Source: Crocinitomix sp. (GTDB lineage: Bacteria; Bacteroidota; Bacteroidia; Flavobacteriales_D; Crocinitomicaceae). Taken from it: DNA of 12,144 bases. The notes beneath the pieces are model-generated. The model made no database searches, was not told the DNA's origin, and worked only from the letters and a program-made list of their open reading frames with translations. The DNA is taken from the NCBI GenBank assembly GCA_020849935.1, contig JADZFJ010000267.1, positions 1 through 12,144 of the forward strand, written 5' to 3'. The translations under genes and the position numbers were made by a program. Shown piece by piece: positions 6,587 to 12,144 of the stretch. Each line of letters begins with the position of its first letter. The first letter of the stretch is position 1.

Positions 6587-6608
6587 ATCCGTGTTAATTA
6601 GCACGGAT
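6587..6608. repeat. 22-bp palindrome between the direct repeats
   Basis: ATCCGTGTTAA (6587-6597) mirrors TTAGCACGGAT (6598-6608) with a single G-T pair and no loop. Its right end overlaps the first four bases (GGAT) of repeat copy 2, so the palindrome may be part of the repeat boundary. Confidence 0.75.
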
Positions 6609-6665
6609 GGCGCGAGCGTCCCGCTTGTGCCCTAATAAAGCAAAAAGTTAAAATTTTAGTTAAAA
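6605..6665. repeat. 61-bp direct repeat, copy 2
   Basis: It begins GGATGGCGCGAGCGTCCCG and differs from copy 1 at five positions (for example CTTGT for CTCGT). The related head sequence also appears in degenerate form at 11476-11506, and its CCGCTCGTGCCCTAA part appears at 11597-11611 and 12129-12143. Confidence 0.85.
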
Positions 6666-6676
6666 TTATCCCGAAA

Positions 6677-7264
6677 TTAAATTACCCGTACTAAACGTTT
6701 TTCGAAAATAATAAAAAACTCCCTCCCCAACCTCGGTTTAATCGAATTCGTAGCGGTTTCAAACGTTCGAAGATTAAAATACGGCGTAAAATAACCTTCA
6801 TATTCCGTTTTAGAACCACCAAATGGCGGACCAGTTTCTAAGGGAAAATCAAACAATAAACCCACCAATTTACCCTTATTCGCCAATAAATCCGCCATCT
6901 TTTTAGCATACGCGCTGCGCATTTCCGGGTGAATAGCACAAAAGAAAGTTTGTTCCAAAATAAGGTCAAATTCCCCAGCTAGGTCAAAAAAATCTAGGTG
7001 AAAAATGTGATCTTTTGGAAAATCAGGGCAGCGGGCAACAAACGATTCTATCGCAAGTGCTGAAATTTCTACAATAAAAGTATTCTCAAACCCATTTGCC
7101 CATAAATATTCGGCCTCGTAAGCATTGCCACACCCAGGAATTAAAATCCGAATCGACCGATCTTTCAATTGATCCACATACTCCTTCAAGGCGGGAGAAA
7201 CTCCCCCCAAATCCCAACCAGTTTCGGCCGCTTTCCATCGTTGTTCCCAATATTCTTTTTCCAT
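6677..7264 (-). CDS. TPMT-family SAM-dependent methyltransferase
   Basis: A 195-aa soluble class I methyltransferase that uses S-adenosylmethionine. Motif I is ILIPGCGNAYEAEYL (40-54). The next acidic position is E66 in VEISALAIESF, and FDLILEQTFFCAIHP and GPPFGGSKTEYEGYF are typical of the thiopurine S-methyltransferase-like family. The N-terminus YWEQRWKAAETGWDLGGVSP is also typical. In bacteria and plants such proteins methylate small thiols, sulfide, thiocyanate, halides or metalloids; the substrate here cannot be told. The start MEKEYWEQRW at 7264 is preferred to the upstream ATG at 7342: it fits the family, AGGA lies 5 nt before it, and a promoter-like box lies between the two. It converges with gap and diverges from the next gene. 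Confidence 0.88.
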   Translation of the reverse strand: MEKEYWEQRWKAAETGWDLGGVSPALKEYVDQLKDRSIRILIPGCGNAYEAEYLWANGFENTFIVEISALAIESFVARCPDFPKDHIFHLDFFDLAGEFDLILEQTFFCAIHPEMRSAYAKKMADLLANKGKLVGLLFDFPLETGPPFGGSKTEYEGYFTPYFNLRTFETATNSIKPRLGREFFIIFEKRLVRVI

Positions 7265-7288
7265 TATTCCTGTTTTTAATCCCCCCTG

Positions 7289-7296
7289 CAAAGTAA
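7289..7296 (-). promoter_or_regulatory. candidate -7 box for the methyltransferase gene
   Basis: On the minus strand this reads TTACTTTG, one base off TAnnTTTG. It would start transcription about 20 nt before ATG 7264 and so argues against the longer start at 7342. No good TTTG is found at the expected -33 distance, so confidence is low to moderate. Confidence 0.35.
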
Positions 7297-7447
7297 CAAA
7301 TTTTCTACCCTTTTTGGTCCATTTAACCAAATGCACTTGCATTAAGTCAATAAATTGAAATTACACTCAATCAAGTCAACCCTTTACCATAAATCTTAAC
7401 TAGATTCCAATCAAATAATTATCTTCGGAAATCAAAAGAATAATTGA

Positions 7448-9199
7448 ATGAAAAACGTCGCCTTTCTTTTTTGCTTTTTTATCCTAACAATAGGGTTTAG
7501 CCAATCTACAGAAAGTATCCAAATTACAGGCAGGGTGCTTGATGCAGCGACAAAATTACCCCTTCCATACGTCAAAATCTACAATAAAACTTCCAAAATA
7601 GGCACCATTTCAAACCAAGAAGGTTATTTTAAAATAGAAGCCTTAAACTCTTCAGATTCAATTGTGGTAAGTTTTATCGGCTATAAAAAGAAATACTTGT
7701 CCACAGCTGCACCCACTGAAAATAAAACCATTTTTTTGGAAGAAGAAGGGCTGCTCTTATCTGAAATCACGGTCCAACCTTCGGACAAGGCGTATTTAAT
7801 TTCGCTGCTCCAAGCCTGCCGAAAAAATGCCCCTACAAAAACTTCCAGTGCCAAAGCCTATTACGAACTCAAAAGTTTCGATCAAAATAAACAAATCGAA
7901 TTGGTAGAGGCATTTTACAACATTGATTTGCGTGGGTACGACATCGAAAATTTAAATTTAAAAGCAGGCCGCTTAGCCTTGCAAAACGCCAATAATCGTT
8001 ATTTCGCTTCCATGGAAAGTTCGCGCGCCATCACTCAGCTTCATCTGATTAAAAAAAATGCGTATTTCCCAGCAAGTCCTTTAGAACTCTCAGCAAAATC
8101 GTTGAAAGAAAATTATTATTTACACCTTAAAAACAAGTATTTAAACGAAGCTAAGGACTCTATTTACCTCATCGAATTTACCCCAAAAAAAGATTCTACT
8201 CGGTTTTATTCGGGTGATGTTTGGATCAACAAATCTCAAAATCAAGTCATAAAAATCACGCTAAATTGCGAAAATTGCCAAGTTCATCCATTTATGCCTC
8301 TGTTTCCAACCGATTCCATTGCGCGGGTCGATTTTAAGATAACCAAAACCTTCTCCGAAAACAATCAACACCTCTTTTTTAACCATATCGATTTTGACTA
8401 TACCATCGCCTACGTGAGTCGTTTGGGAAAAACCGAAGAAATGCGGTATACCATCGAGACAAAAGCGGTGCTTTACACCTATAATTTCGAAACAATTTTC
8501 ACCTTGCCTAAGTTCGAATTTCCAAATTTTGAAATTGCCGATTATCGCAAAATAAATGCCTTTCCTTACAACCCCTATTTTTGGGAAATGGCCAATAACG
8601 AGTCACGTTTGGTGGATCAACTCGATCAAAATCAACGTTTTTTTGAAGATACCAATTCGCTGAATAACAAAACCATCTTCAAATCCATCCCTAACGACCA
8701 ACGCGGACTTTTTGAACATCCCTACAAAGCTTGGTCCGAAAACCGCGTTGTTTTTAAAGAAATACTTGACGATACCACGGATCAGTCCAACGCCCCAACC
8801 GTCATCGCCGAAAAATACAACCTGAGTGTTCAAATTTTTGTCGACATTAATCGGTATAACGATTCTACCCACATCCTCACCACCACTGTTTTCGATCCTT
8901 ATCAGAGTTATTACCATTTGCCAATCGACCAAGTAACCCATTGTTTTTTAAATGTCTACTTCGATATTTGCGAAATAGAGCGGCGCAAATTAGCGACCCA
9001 ATTGGCACAAATCAAAAATGATGAGGCGGGGTTAAAATCAACATACGATGCCTTTTTAATCAACTATCAAAACATGCAAACTACTTATTTAAAAGCTGTC
9101 GATCGGGGAACCAACCGCCATGAATTAGAAAAATGGAACGAGTACGTAAAAACTGAACTAAAAATAGATAATATCGCACTTTTCCAACCTTATCCTTAG
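7448..9199 (+). CDS. secreted CarboxypepD_reg-like domain protein
   Basis: A 583-aa exported protein with signal peptide MKNVAFLFCFFILTIGFS and likely cleavage before QSTES. Residues 24-108 form a CarboxypepD_reg-like beta-sandwich (ITGRVLDAATKLPLPYVKIY, GTISNQEGYFKIEA, DSIVVSFIGYKKKYL, TIFLEEEGLLLSEITV). This module is found at the N-terminus of many Bacteroidota envelope proteins, including TonB-dependent receptors. The rest (about 113-583) is a mixed alpha/beta region that I do not recognise; it lacks a plug or a 22-strand barrel, so it is not a SusC-type receptor. A CENC pair (C274, C277) is visible. It is shorter than the roughly 800-aa CarboxypepD_reg/DUF5686 proteins but similar in layout. 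It stands alone: it diverges from the methyltransferase and is followed by repeat element B. A poor TATCTTCG box at 7420-7427 could be its -7 element. Confidence 0.8.
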   Translation: MKNVAFLFCFFILTIGFSQSTESIQITGRVLDAATKLPLPYVKIYNKTSKIGTISNQEGYFKIEALNSSDSIVVSFIGYKKKYLSTAAPTENKTIFLEEEGLLLSEITVQPSDKAYLISLLQACRKNAPTKTSSAKAYYELKSFDQNKQIELVEAFYNIDLRGYDIENLNLKAGRLALQNANNRYFASMESSRAITQLHLIKKNAYFPASPLELSAKSLKENYYLHLKNKYLNEAKDSIYLIEFTPKKDSTRFYSGDVWINKSQNQVIKITLNCENCQVHPFMPLFPTDSIARVDFKITKTFSENNQHLFFNHIDFDYTIAYVSRLGKTEEMRYTIETKAVLYTYNFETIFTLPKFEFPNFEIADYRKINAFPYNPYFWEMANNESRLVDQLDQNQRFFEDTNSLNNKTIFKSIPNDQRGLFEHPYKAWSENRVVFKEILDDTTDQSNAPTVIAEKYNLSVQIFVDINRYNDSTHILTTTVFDPYQSYYHLPIDQVTHCFLNVYFDICEIERRKLATQLAQIKNDEAGLKSTYDAFLINYQNMQTTYLKAVDRGTNRHELEKWNEYVKTELKIDNIALFQPYP

Positions 9200-9210
9200 T
9201 ACTTTTTTTT

Positions 9211-9304
9211 GGGGCTTTCCCCACCCAACAAGTTGGGCGGCGCCACGCTGTCCACTATAGTCCCCCCAACAAGTTGGGGGCAGCTGCCGTTTCCATCGTT
9301 AAGC
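9211..9304 (+). repeat. dispersed structured repeat, element B
   Basis: It starts 11 nt after the stop of the preceding gene. Segments in order are GGGGCTTTCCCCA (9211-9223), GCCACGCTGTCCACTATAG (9242-9260) and CTGCCGTTTCCATCGTTAAG (9284-9303). These correspond to the three segments of element A on the opposite strand. The two variable gaps hold short hairpins, CCCAAC-AA-GTTGGG (9224-9237) and CCCCCAAC-AA-GTTGGGGG (9263-9280), sharing their core with the 15-bp hairpin of element A. Lying right behind a gene, it could also act as a transcription terminator or mRNA stabiliser. Confidence 0.6.
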
Positions 9305-9411
9305 CGAATTCTACTTATCATGCAACCCTGTACTACGCCATTTAGCGTATTTAAAAAATTGCACCTCCAAATGCCTTGTAAATCAATAAAAAATAAAATA
9401 AATTAGCACAG

Positions 9412-9419
9412 TAAATTTG
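9412..9419 (+). promoter_or_regulatory. TAnnTTTG box next to the start codon
   Basis: TAAATTTG matches the -7 consensus exactly and ends only 6 nt before the ATG at 9426, so transcription would begin at or next to the start codon. No TTTG is present at the expected -33 spacing; the nearest TTG (9376-9378) is too far away. It may be chance in AT-rich DNA. Confidence 0.35.
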
Positions 9420-9425
9420 TCAAAC

Positions 9426-10163
9426 ATGCAAAAACAACTGCTTTTACTGCTGCTCATCGTTTGCCAATTTGCCTCGGCGCAAAAAAGTGATCTCATCGGA
9501 ATTAGCTTTGGACTCCGATCGCATTTTGGTGGTAACCAAGCCTTTTCGGATGTCCTGAATTATTACAACGAAAAACGTCCGTGGTTAGACAATGGTTTTG
9601 CCACCAACACCAATTTAAATGGCTTCGAATTAGGATTTGAAATCAACCAGCCGAAAGTGGGTCTCTCTTTTTTAAGAATTTATCGGGTAGCCACCACACG
9701 CACTGCCAAAGGTACTGAAAACACCGGAACTGCTTTCACACGTTCAGTAAAATACCGCATTCATGGTTTAGAACTTTTTGATTTTTGGTGGACACCCCTT
9801 CATTTAGGTAATTTTAACTTAGGTTTTGGAGCCATGCCATTGGCCACAGGCACGGCACGTTTTAAAACAATTTACAACGATGTCAAAACCAAAATCGACC
9901 TGTCTGATTTAGAACGAAATGGCGACGAATTTATCTTCAGAACGCGCCATTATTACGCCAACTTACATCTCGATGTTACGCGCCTGAACGAGTCAAAAAC
10001 CAGTGCATTTCATTTGCAATTTTTCTACACATTGGGCCCTAAGCAAGAGTACGATTTGTATTACCTCAACCAACAAATTAACCCATATACGTATCAAGGC
10101 ATTAACAAACGTACCTTACTAAAAATGGACAATTTTGGAGTTAAATTATTCTATAATCTTTAA
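9426..10163 (+). CDS. exported probable outer-membrane protein, unrecognised
   Basis: A 245-aa protein with signal peptide MQKQLLLLLLIVCQFASA, cleaved before QKSD. I chose the ATG at 9426 because the in-frame TTG at 9417 only adds MSN and overlaps a promoter-like box. The mature protein shows alternating beta strands rich in aromatic residues (LIGISFGLRSHF, GFELGFEINQPKVGLSFLRIYR, FNLGFGAMPLATG, AFHLQFFYTLG) and ends in DNFGVKLFYNL, which looks like a terminal barrel strand. An outer-membrane beta-barrel is likely, but the family is not recognised. The next gene starts 3 nt after its stop, so the two belong to one operon. Confidence 0.75.
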   Translation: MQKQLLLLLLIVCQFASAQKSDLIGISFGLRSHFGGNQAFSDVLNYYNEKRPWLDNGFATNTNLNGFELGFEINQPKVGLSFLRIYRVATTRTAKGTENTGTAFTRSVKYRIHGLELFDFWWTPLHLGNFNLGFGAMPLATGTARFKTIYNDVKTKIDLSDLERNGDEFIFRTRHYYANLHLDVTRLNESKTSAFHLQFFYTLGPKQEYDLYYLNQQINPYTYQGINKRTLLKMDNFGVKLFYNL

Positions 10164-10166
10164 GGT

Positions 10167-10982
10167 ATGAAAAATAGAAAAATCCATTTGTTGGTCCTTT
10201 TGAGCTTTTTGTTTCTCTTTAACCTCAAAAGTCACGCACAGCAAGGACTCTATTTTGCGCCTGGCATTGGGCTCAATTATTCAACCACCCATTTGGATAA
10301 ATTGCAAAATAGTTTTTCGAGTTATTTAACCAATTTATCGACCATATTTCCTGACGATCCGTATCAGTCAGTGGAAAATTGGTCGTCAAAAAATTTACGA
10401 CCAACCTACTCTTTTCAATTTGGATTTACCAGTGAAAATTTTACCTCAGGCATGGCGTATTTTTATAATGACATCACACAAGAACGTTCCATTATTCGGC
10501 AAAGTGGTTATGGACGAAAATTTGTTTGGAATGAAAAACGCCACGAAATTTTAGTCGACTTAGGCTATGGCAGCAAATATTTCGATGTTTTTGGCAGTGT
10601 TGGGTGCAATTTAAATTATTTCAAAATGTCGTCATATCAAGTTTACCCAAGTGGCGCCATCAGTATAAATTCAGAGTATTTTTTTAATGGCAATTATAGA
10701 CAATTCGATGCCGGAATGACTTACGGACTTGGCTTTAAAATAAAACCAATCAAATATTTAGCTATCGATGTACGGTATATTTTATCCCGCGATAATTTAA
10801 TTGGCGAAACAGATATCGGCGCCGATGCTGCCTTGTCAGATGATTCTTTTGCAAGAGAACCCGGCACTAGTCAATATCCACAAGATTATACACAACCCAT
10901 TACACTCGACAACGAAATCGTCGCCGATTTTAAACGAAGTGCCTTTATCTGTTCACTTTTATTCTACTTTAATTATGAATAA
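10167..10982 (+). CDS. probable outer-membrane beta-barrel protein
   Basis: A 271-aa exported protein with signal peptide MKNRKIHLLVLLSFLFLFNLKSHA, cleaved before QQGLYF. The mature part begins with the glycine/aromatic strand GLYFAPGIGLNYS and continues with amphipathic strands (SFQFGFTSENFTSGMAYFY, EILVDLGYGSKYFDVFGSVGCNLNYF, AGMTYGLGFKIKPIKYLAIDVRYIL). It ends in FICSLLFYFNYE. This looks like a small 8-stranded OprF/OmpW-like barrel, but it could be another outer-membrane barrel type and no family motif is certain. A long acidic loop (DIGADAALSDDSFAREPG) precedes the last strand. Its start lies 3 nt after the previous stop, and its end overlaps the next start by 8 nt. Confidence 0.75.
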   Translation: MKNRKIHLLVLLSFLFLFNLKSHAQQGLYFAPGIGLNYSTTHLDKLQNSFSSYLTNLSTIFPDDPYQSVENWSSKNLRPTYSFQFGFTSENFTSGMAYFYNDITQERSIIRQSGYGRKFVWNEKRHEILVDLGYGSKYFDVFGSVGCNLNYFKMSSYQVYPSGAISINSEYFFNGNYRQFDAGMTYGLGFKIKPIKYLAIDVRYILSRDNLIGETDIGADAALSDDSFAREPGTSQYPQDYTQPITLDNEIVADFKRSAFICSLLFYFNYE

Positions 10983-11472
10983 GCTACTCCAAAAAATAGT
11001 GTTGGCTTTCCTTGTGAGTGCCTCTTTCATTCAATGTCAAAAAGATGAAAATGCACTTCACGATTATGACCTTTTTGGGCGTTTGCAAGCAGGCGAAGGC
11101 ATTTGGAAAATTGATTCGTACACCGATTACGATAATTCCATCGCCTCTCCAACCAAAACAACCACCGCTCCTGAAGATCATTACTTTGAATTTTATATTC
11201 GCACCATCGAAGTTGGCGGTGTGTTAATAGATGTGGCAAGCGTCAATATCTATCAAGGCGGTTCGGTGGTGGTTAATGATTGCGAAGCAGAAAAAGAACG
11301 CGTCGTCTTTCGTCTAAACGAAATTTTTGGAGGAACCGTTTGGACCGTGCTAGAAAACGAACCTTCCAGACAAGTTTGGTCCTACACCCAAGAAAACAAC
11401 ACCCGCGAAATGACTTTGAGCAAATGCAATTGCGAATTACCCGTCAATGCTTCACAAGAAATAGGCGGATAA
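10975..11472 (+). CDS. probable surface-exposed lipoprotein
   Basis: A 165-aa lipoprotein of unknown family. The N-terminus MNKLLQKIVLAFLVSASFIQ leads to C21, followed by QKDEN. QKDD/E after the lipidated cysteine is the lipoprotein export signal known from Capnocytophaga canimorsus, which directs proteins to the cell surface. The lipobox is odd: Q instead of A, G or S just before the cysteine. The mature part (GIWKIDSYTDYDNS, HYFEFYIRTIEVGGVLIDVASVNIY, WSYTQENNTREMTLSKCNC) looks mostly beta and has a C-x-C near the end. The ATG at 10975 overlaps the end of the barrel gene by 8 nt, so the two are translationally linked. A longer in-frame start at 10801 lies wholly inside the upstream gene and would remove the signal peptide from the N-terminus. 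Confidence 0.8.
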   Translation: MNKLLQKIVLAFLVSASFIQCQKDENALHDYDLFGRLQAGEGIWKIDSYTDYDNSIASPTKTTTAPEDHYFEFYIRTIEVGGVLIDVASVNIYQGGSVVVNDCEAEKERVVFRLNEIFGGTVWTVLENEPSRQVWSYTQENNTREMTLSKCNCELPVNASQEIGG

Positions 11473-11475
11473 CTA

Positions 11476-11506
11476 GGTGGCTTCGAGCGTTCCGATTGAG
11501 CTCTAA
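11476..11506. repeat. degenerate copy of the GGCGCGAGCG repeat head
   Basis: GGTGGCTTCGAGCGTTCCG, then ATTGAGCTCTAA, aligns with GGATGGCGCGAGCGTCCCG, then CTTGTGCCCTAA, of the 6605 repeat with one gap and a handful of substitutions. It lies three bases after the lipoprotein stop and opens the repeat region at the right end. Confidence 0.5.
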
Positions 11507-12144
11507 ATTTAGATTGATATTCGTAAAAAATCTCCCGCAGATTACGCTGATTTTCGCAGATTTTTTTCGAAACGTTAAGGGTTGGAGTAAGCGCACCGCT
11601 CGTGCCCTAAGTTTAAATAAGTATTTGTAAAATTGTGATTTTAAGCAAGATTAAATCCGCGATTCTCCGCCCTATCTGCGTCATCCGCGTTCCTTTAACT
11701 AAATAAAAAAATCTCCCGCAGATTACGCTGATTTTCGCAGATTTGTGAACGGAAAGAATAACGCACGAATATTGTTCAATAAATCCGCTTACGTTAAATC
11801 TGTGCAAGATGAATAAGTAACCTCAATTAAATCCGCGATTATCTGCCCTATCTGCGTCATCGGCGTTCCATTAACTAAATAAAAAAATCTCCCGCAGATT
11901 ACGCTGATTTTCGCAGATTTGTGAACAGAATGTATAACGCACGAATATTGTTTAATAAATCCTCTTACGTTAAATCTGTGCAAGATGAATAAGTAACCTC
12001 AATCAGATCCGCGATTATCCGCCCTATCTGCGTCATCGGCGTTCCATTAACTCAATAAAAAATCTCCCGCAGATTACGCTGATTTTCGCAGATTTTTTTC
12101 GAAACGTTAAGGGTTGGAGTAAGCGCACCGCTCGTGCCCTAAGT
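11507..12144. repeat. mosaic tandem repeat array, about 176-bp period, runs off the right edge
   Basis: This is gene-free. Four units each begin with the same 33-bp head, TCTCCCGCAGATTACGCTG and on, at 11531, 11712, 11888 and 12063. Unit lengths are 181, 176 and 175 bp, with the last cut by the window. The first three units also share a tail (TCCGCGATT ... CCTATCTGCGTCATC, for example 11826-11876). Units 2 and 3 have the same middle (about 95 percent identical). Unit 1 has a different middle containing CCGCTCGTGCCCTAA, and unit 4 equals unit 1 over all 82 visible bases. CGCAGAT in the head can pair with ATCTGCG in the tail. Minus-strand open frames (11613-11807, 11789-11983) are repeat by-products. 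Confidence 0.85.

Larger units (their letters stand above)
6350..6676. other. repeat-filled gap between converging genes
   Basis: No coding potential is seen between the stops of gap and the methyltransferase gene. The stretch holds a GCAGAT cluster (6435-6460), two copies of a 61-bp repeat (6517-6577 and 6605-6665) and a palindrome between them (6587-6608). Accumulation of dispersed repeats between convergent genes is typical, as insertions there harm neither promoter. Confidence 0.75.

Noticed and set aside
7265..7342. 26-residue N-terminal extension of the methyltransferase (start at 7342)
   Set aside because: The family starts near MEKEYWEQRW. The extension is basic and unrelated, and a promoter-like box and an AGGA site lie downstream of the 7342 start.
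8603..8941. 112-aa minus-strand open frame
   Set aside because: It lies inside the CarboxypepD_reg-like gene, with no promoter, signal or family likeness.
9209..9406. 65-aa plus-strand open frame (MGLSPPNKLGG...)
   Set aside because: It translates repeat element B and its hairpins (PPNKLGG, VPPTSWG); the start is a non-ATG codon and the frame ends in AT-rich filler.
11280..11630. 116-aa plus-strand Arg-rich open frame
   Set aside because: It is out of frame with the lipoprotein gene and runs into the repeat array; a shadow frame.
11613..11983. Two similar 64-aa minus-strand frames (MHRFNV-GFI-QYSCVI...)
   Set aside because: They resemble each other only because they lie on successive copies of the repeat unit. 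Differences do not favour silent positions, and there is no promoter or start context.
11531..12144. CRISPR array
   Set aside because: The repeated units are about 176 bp and near-identical throughout, with no unique 30-40 bp spacers and no cas genes.

Overview
The window looks like chromosomal DNA of a member of the Bacteroidota, most likely the Flavobacteriaceae (Flavobacterium or a close relative). The reasons are the AT-rich sequence, weak or absent Shine-Dalgarno sites, TTTG / TAnnTTTG type promoters, short Sec-exported proteins and lipoproteins with acidic residues just after the cysteine, a CarboxypepD_reg-like secreted protein, and gaps between genes filled with dispersed repeats. The genus is inference from these features; no rRNA or other marker gene is present.

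Layout. (1) 1-1103: the 3' part of a DUF4272-type gene whose start lies off the left edge, then a small membrane protein. (2) 1104-1751: a gene-free stretch holding a structured repeat element on the minus strand (element A) with a perfect 15-bp hairpin, then a candidate promoter. (3) 1752-4240: fhs (formate-tetrahydrofolate ligase) and fdhD (formate dehydrogenase sulfurtransferase), joined by a TAATG stop/start overlap. (4) 4286-5285: a textbook Bacteroidota promoter driving a 71-aa lipoprotein with a perfect heptad register and a 199-aa Ala-rich secreted coiled-coil protein, closed by a strong terminator. (5) 5357-6349: a type I glyceraldehyde-3-phosphate dehydrogenase. (6) 6350-6676: a gene-free gap between converging genes, with two 61-bp direct repeats 88 bp apart. 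(7) 6677-7264, minus strand: a TPMT-family methyltransferase. (8) 7448-9199: a secreted CarboxypepD_reg-like protein, followed by a second structured repeat element (element B) related to element A. (9) 9426-11472: three tightly packed genes for two probable outer-membrane beta-barrel proteins and a lipoprotein. (10) 11473-12144: a gene-free mosaic repeat array running off the right edge.

How the parts work together. fhs and fdhD both concern formate: Fhs loads formate onto tetrahydrofolate, and FdhD sulfurates the molybdenum cofactor so that formate dehydrogenase can oxidise it. The lipoprotein/coiled-coil pair looks like an abundant envelope-structure module, and the lipoprotein is similar in design to Braun lipoprotein. 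The last three genes look like one envelope operon with a probably surface-exposed lipoprotein.

The points most worth following up are the Lpp-like lipoprotein and its partner, the three families of dispersed intergenic repeats (especially the element A/B family, which looks like a structured RNA or non-autonomous element), and the X-Y-Y-X repeat mosaic at the right end. No complete mobile element, CRISPR array, tRNA or rRNA was seen.
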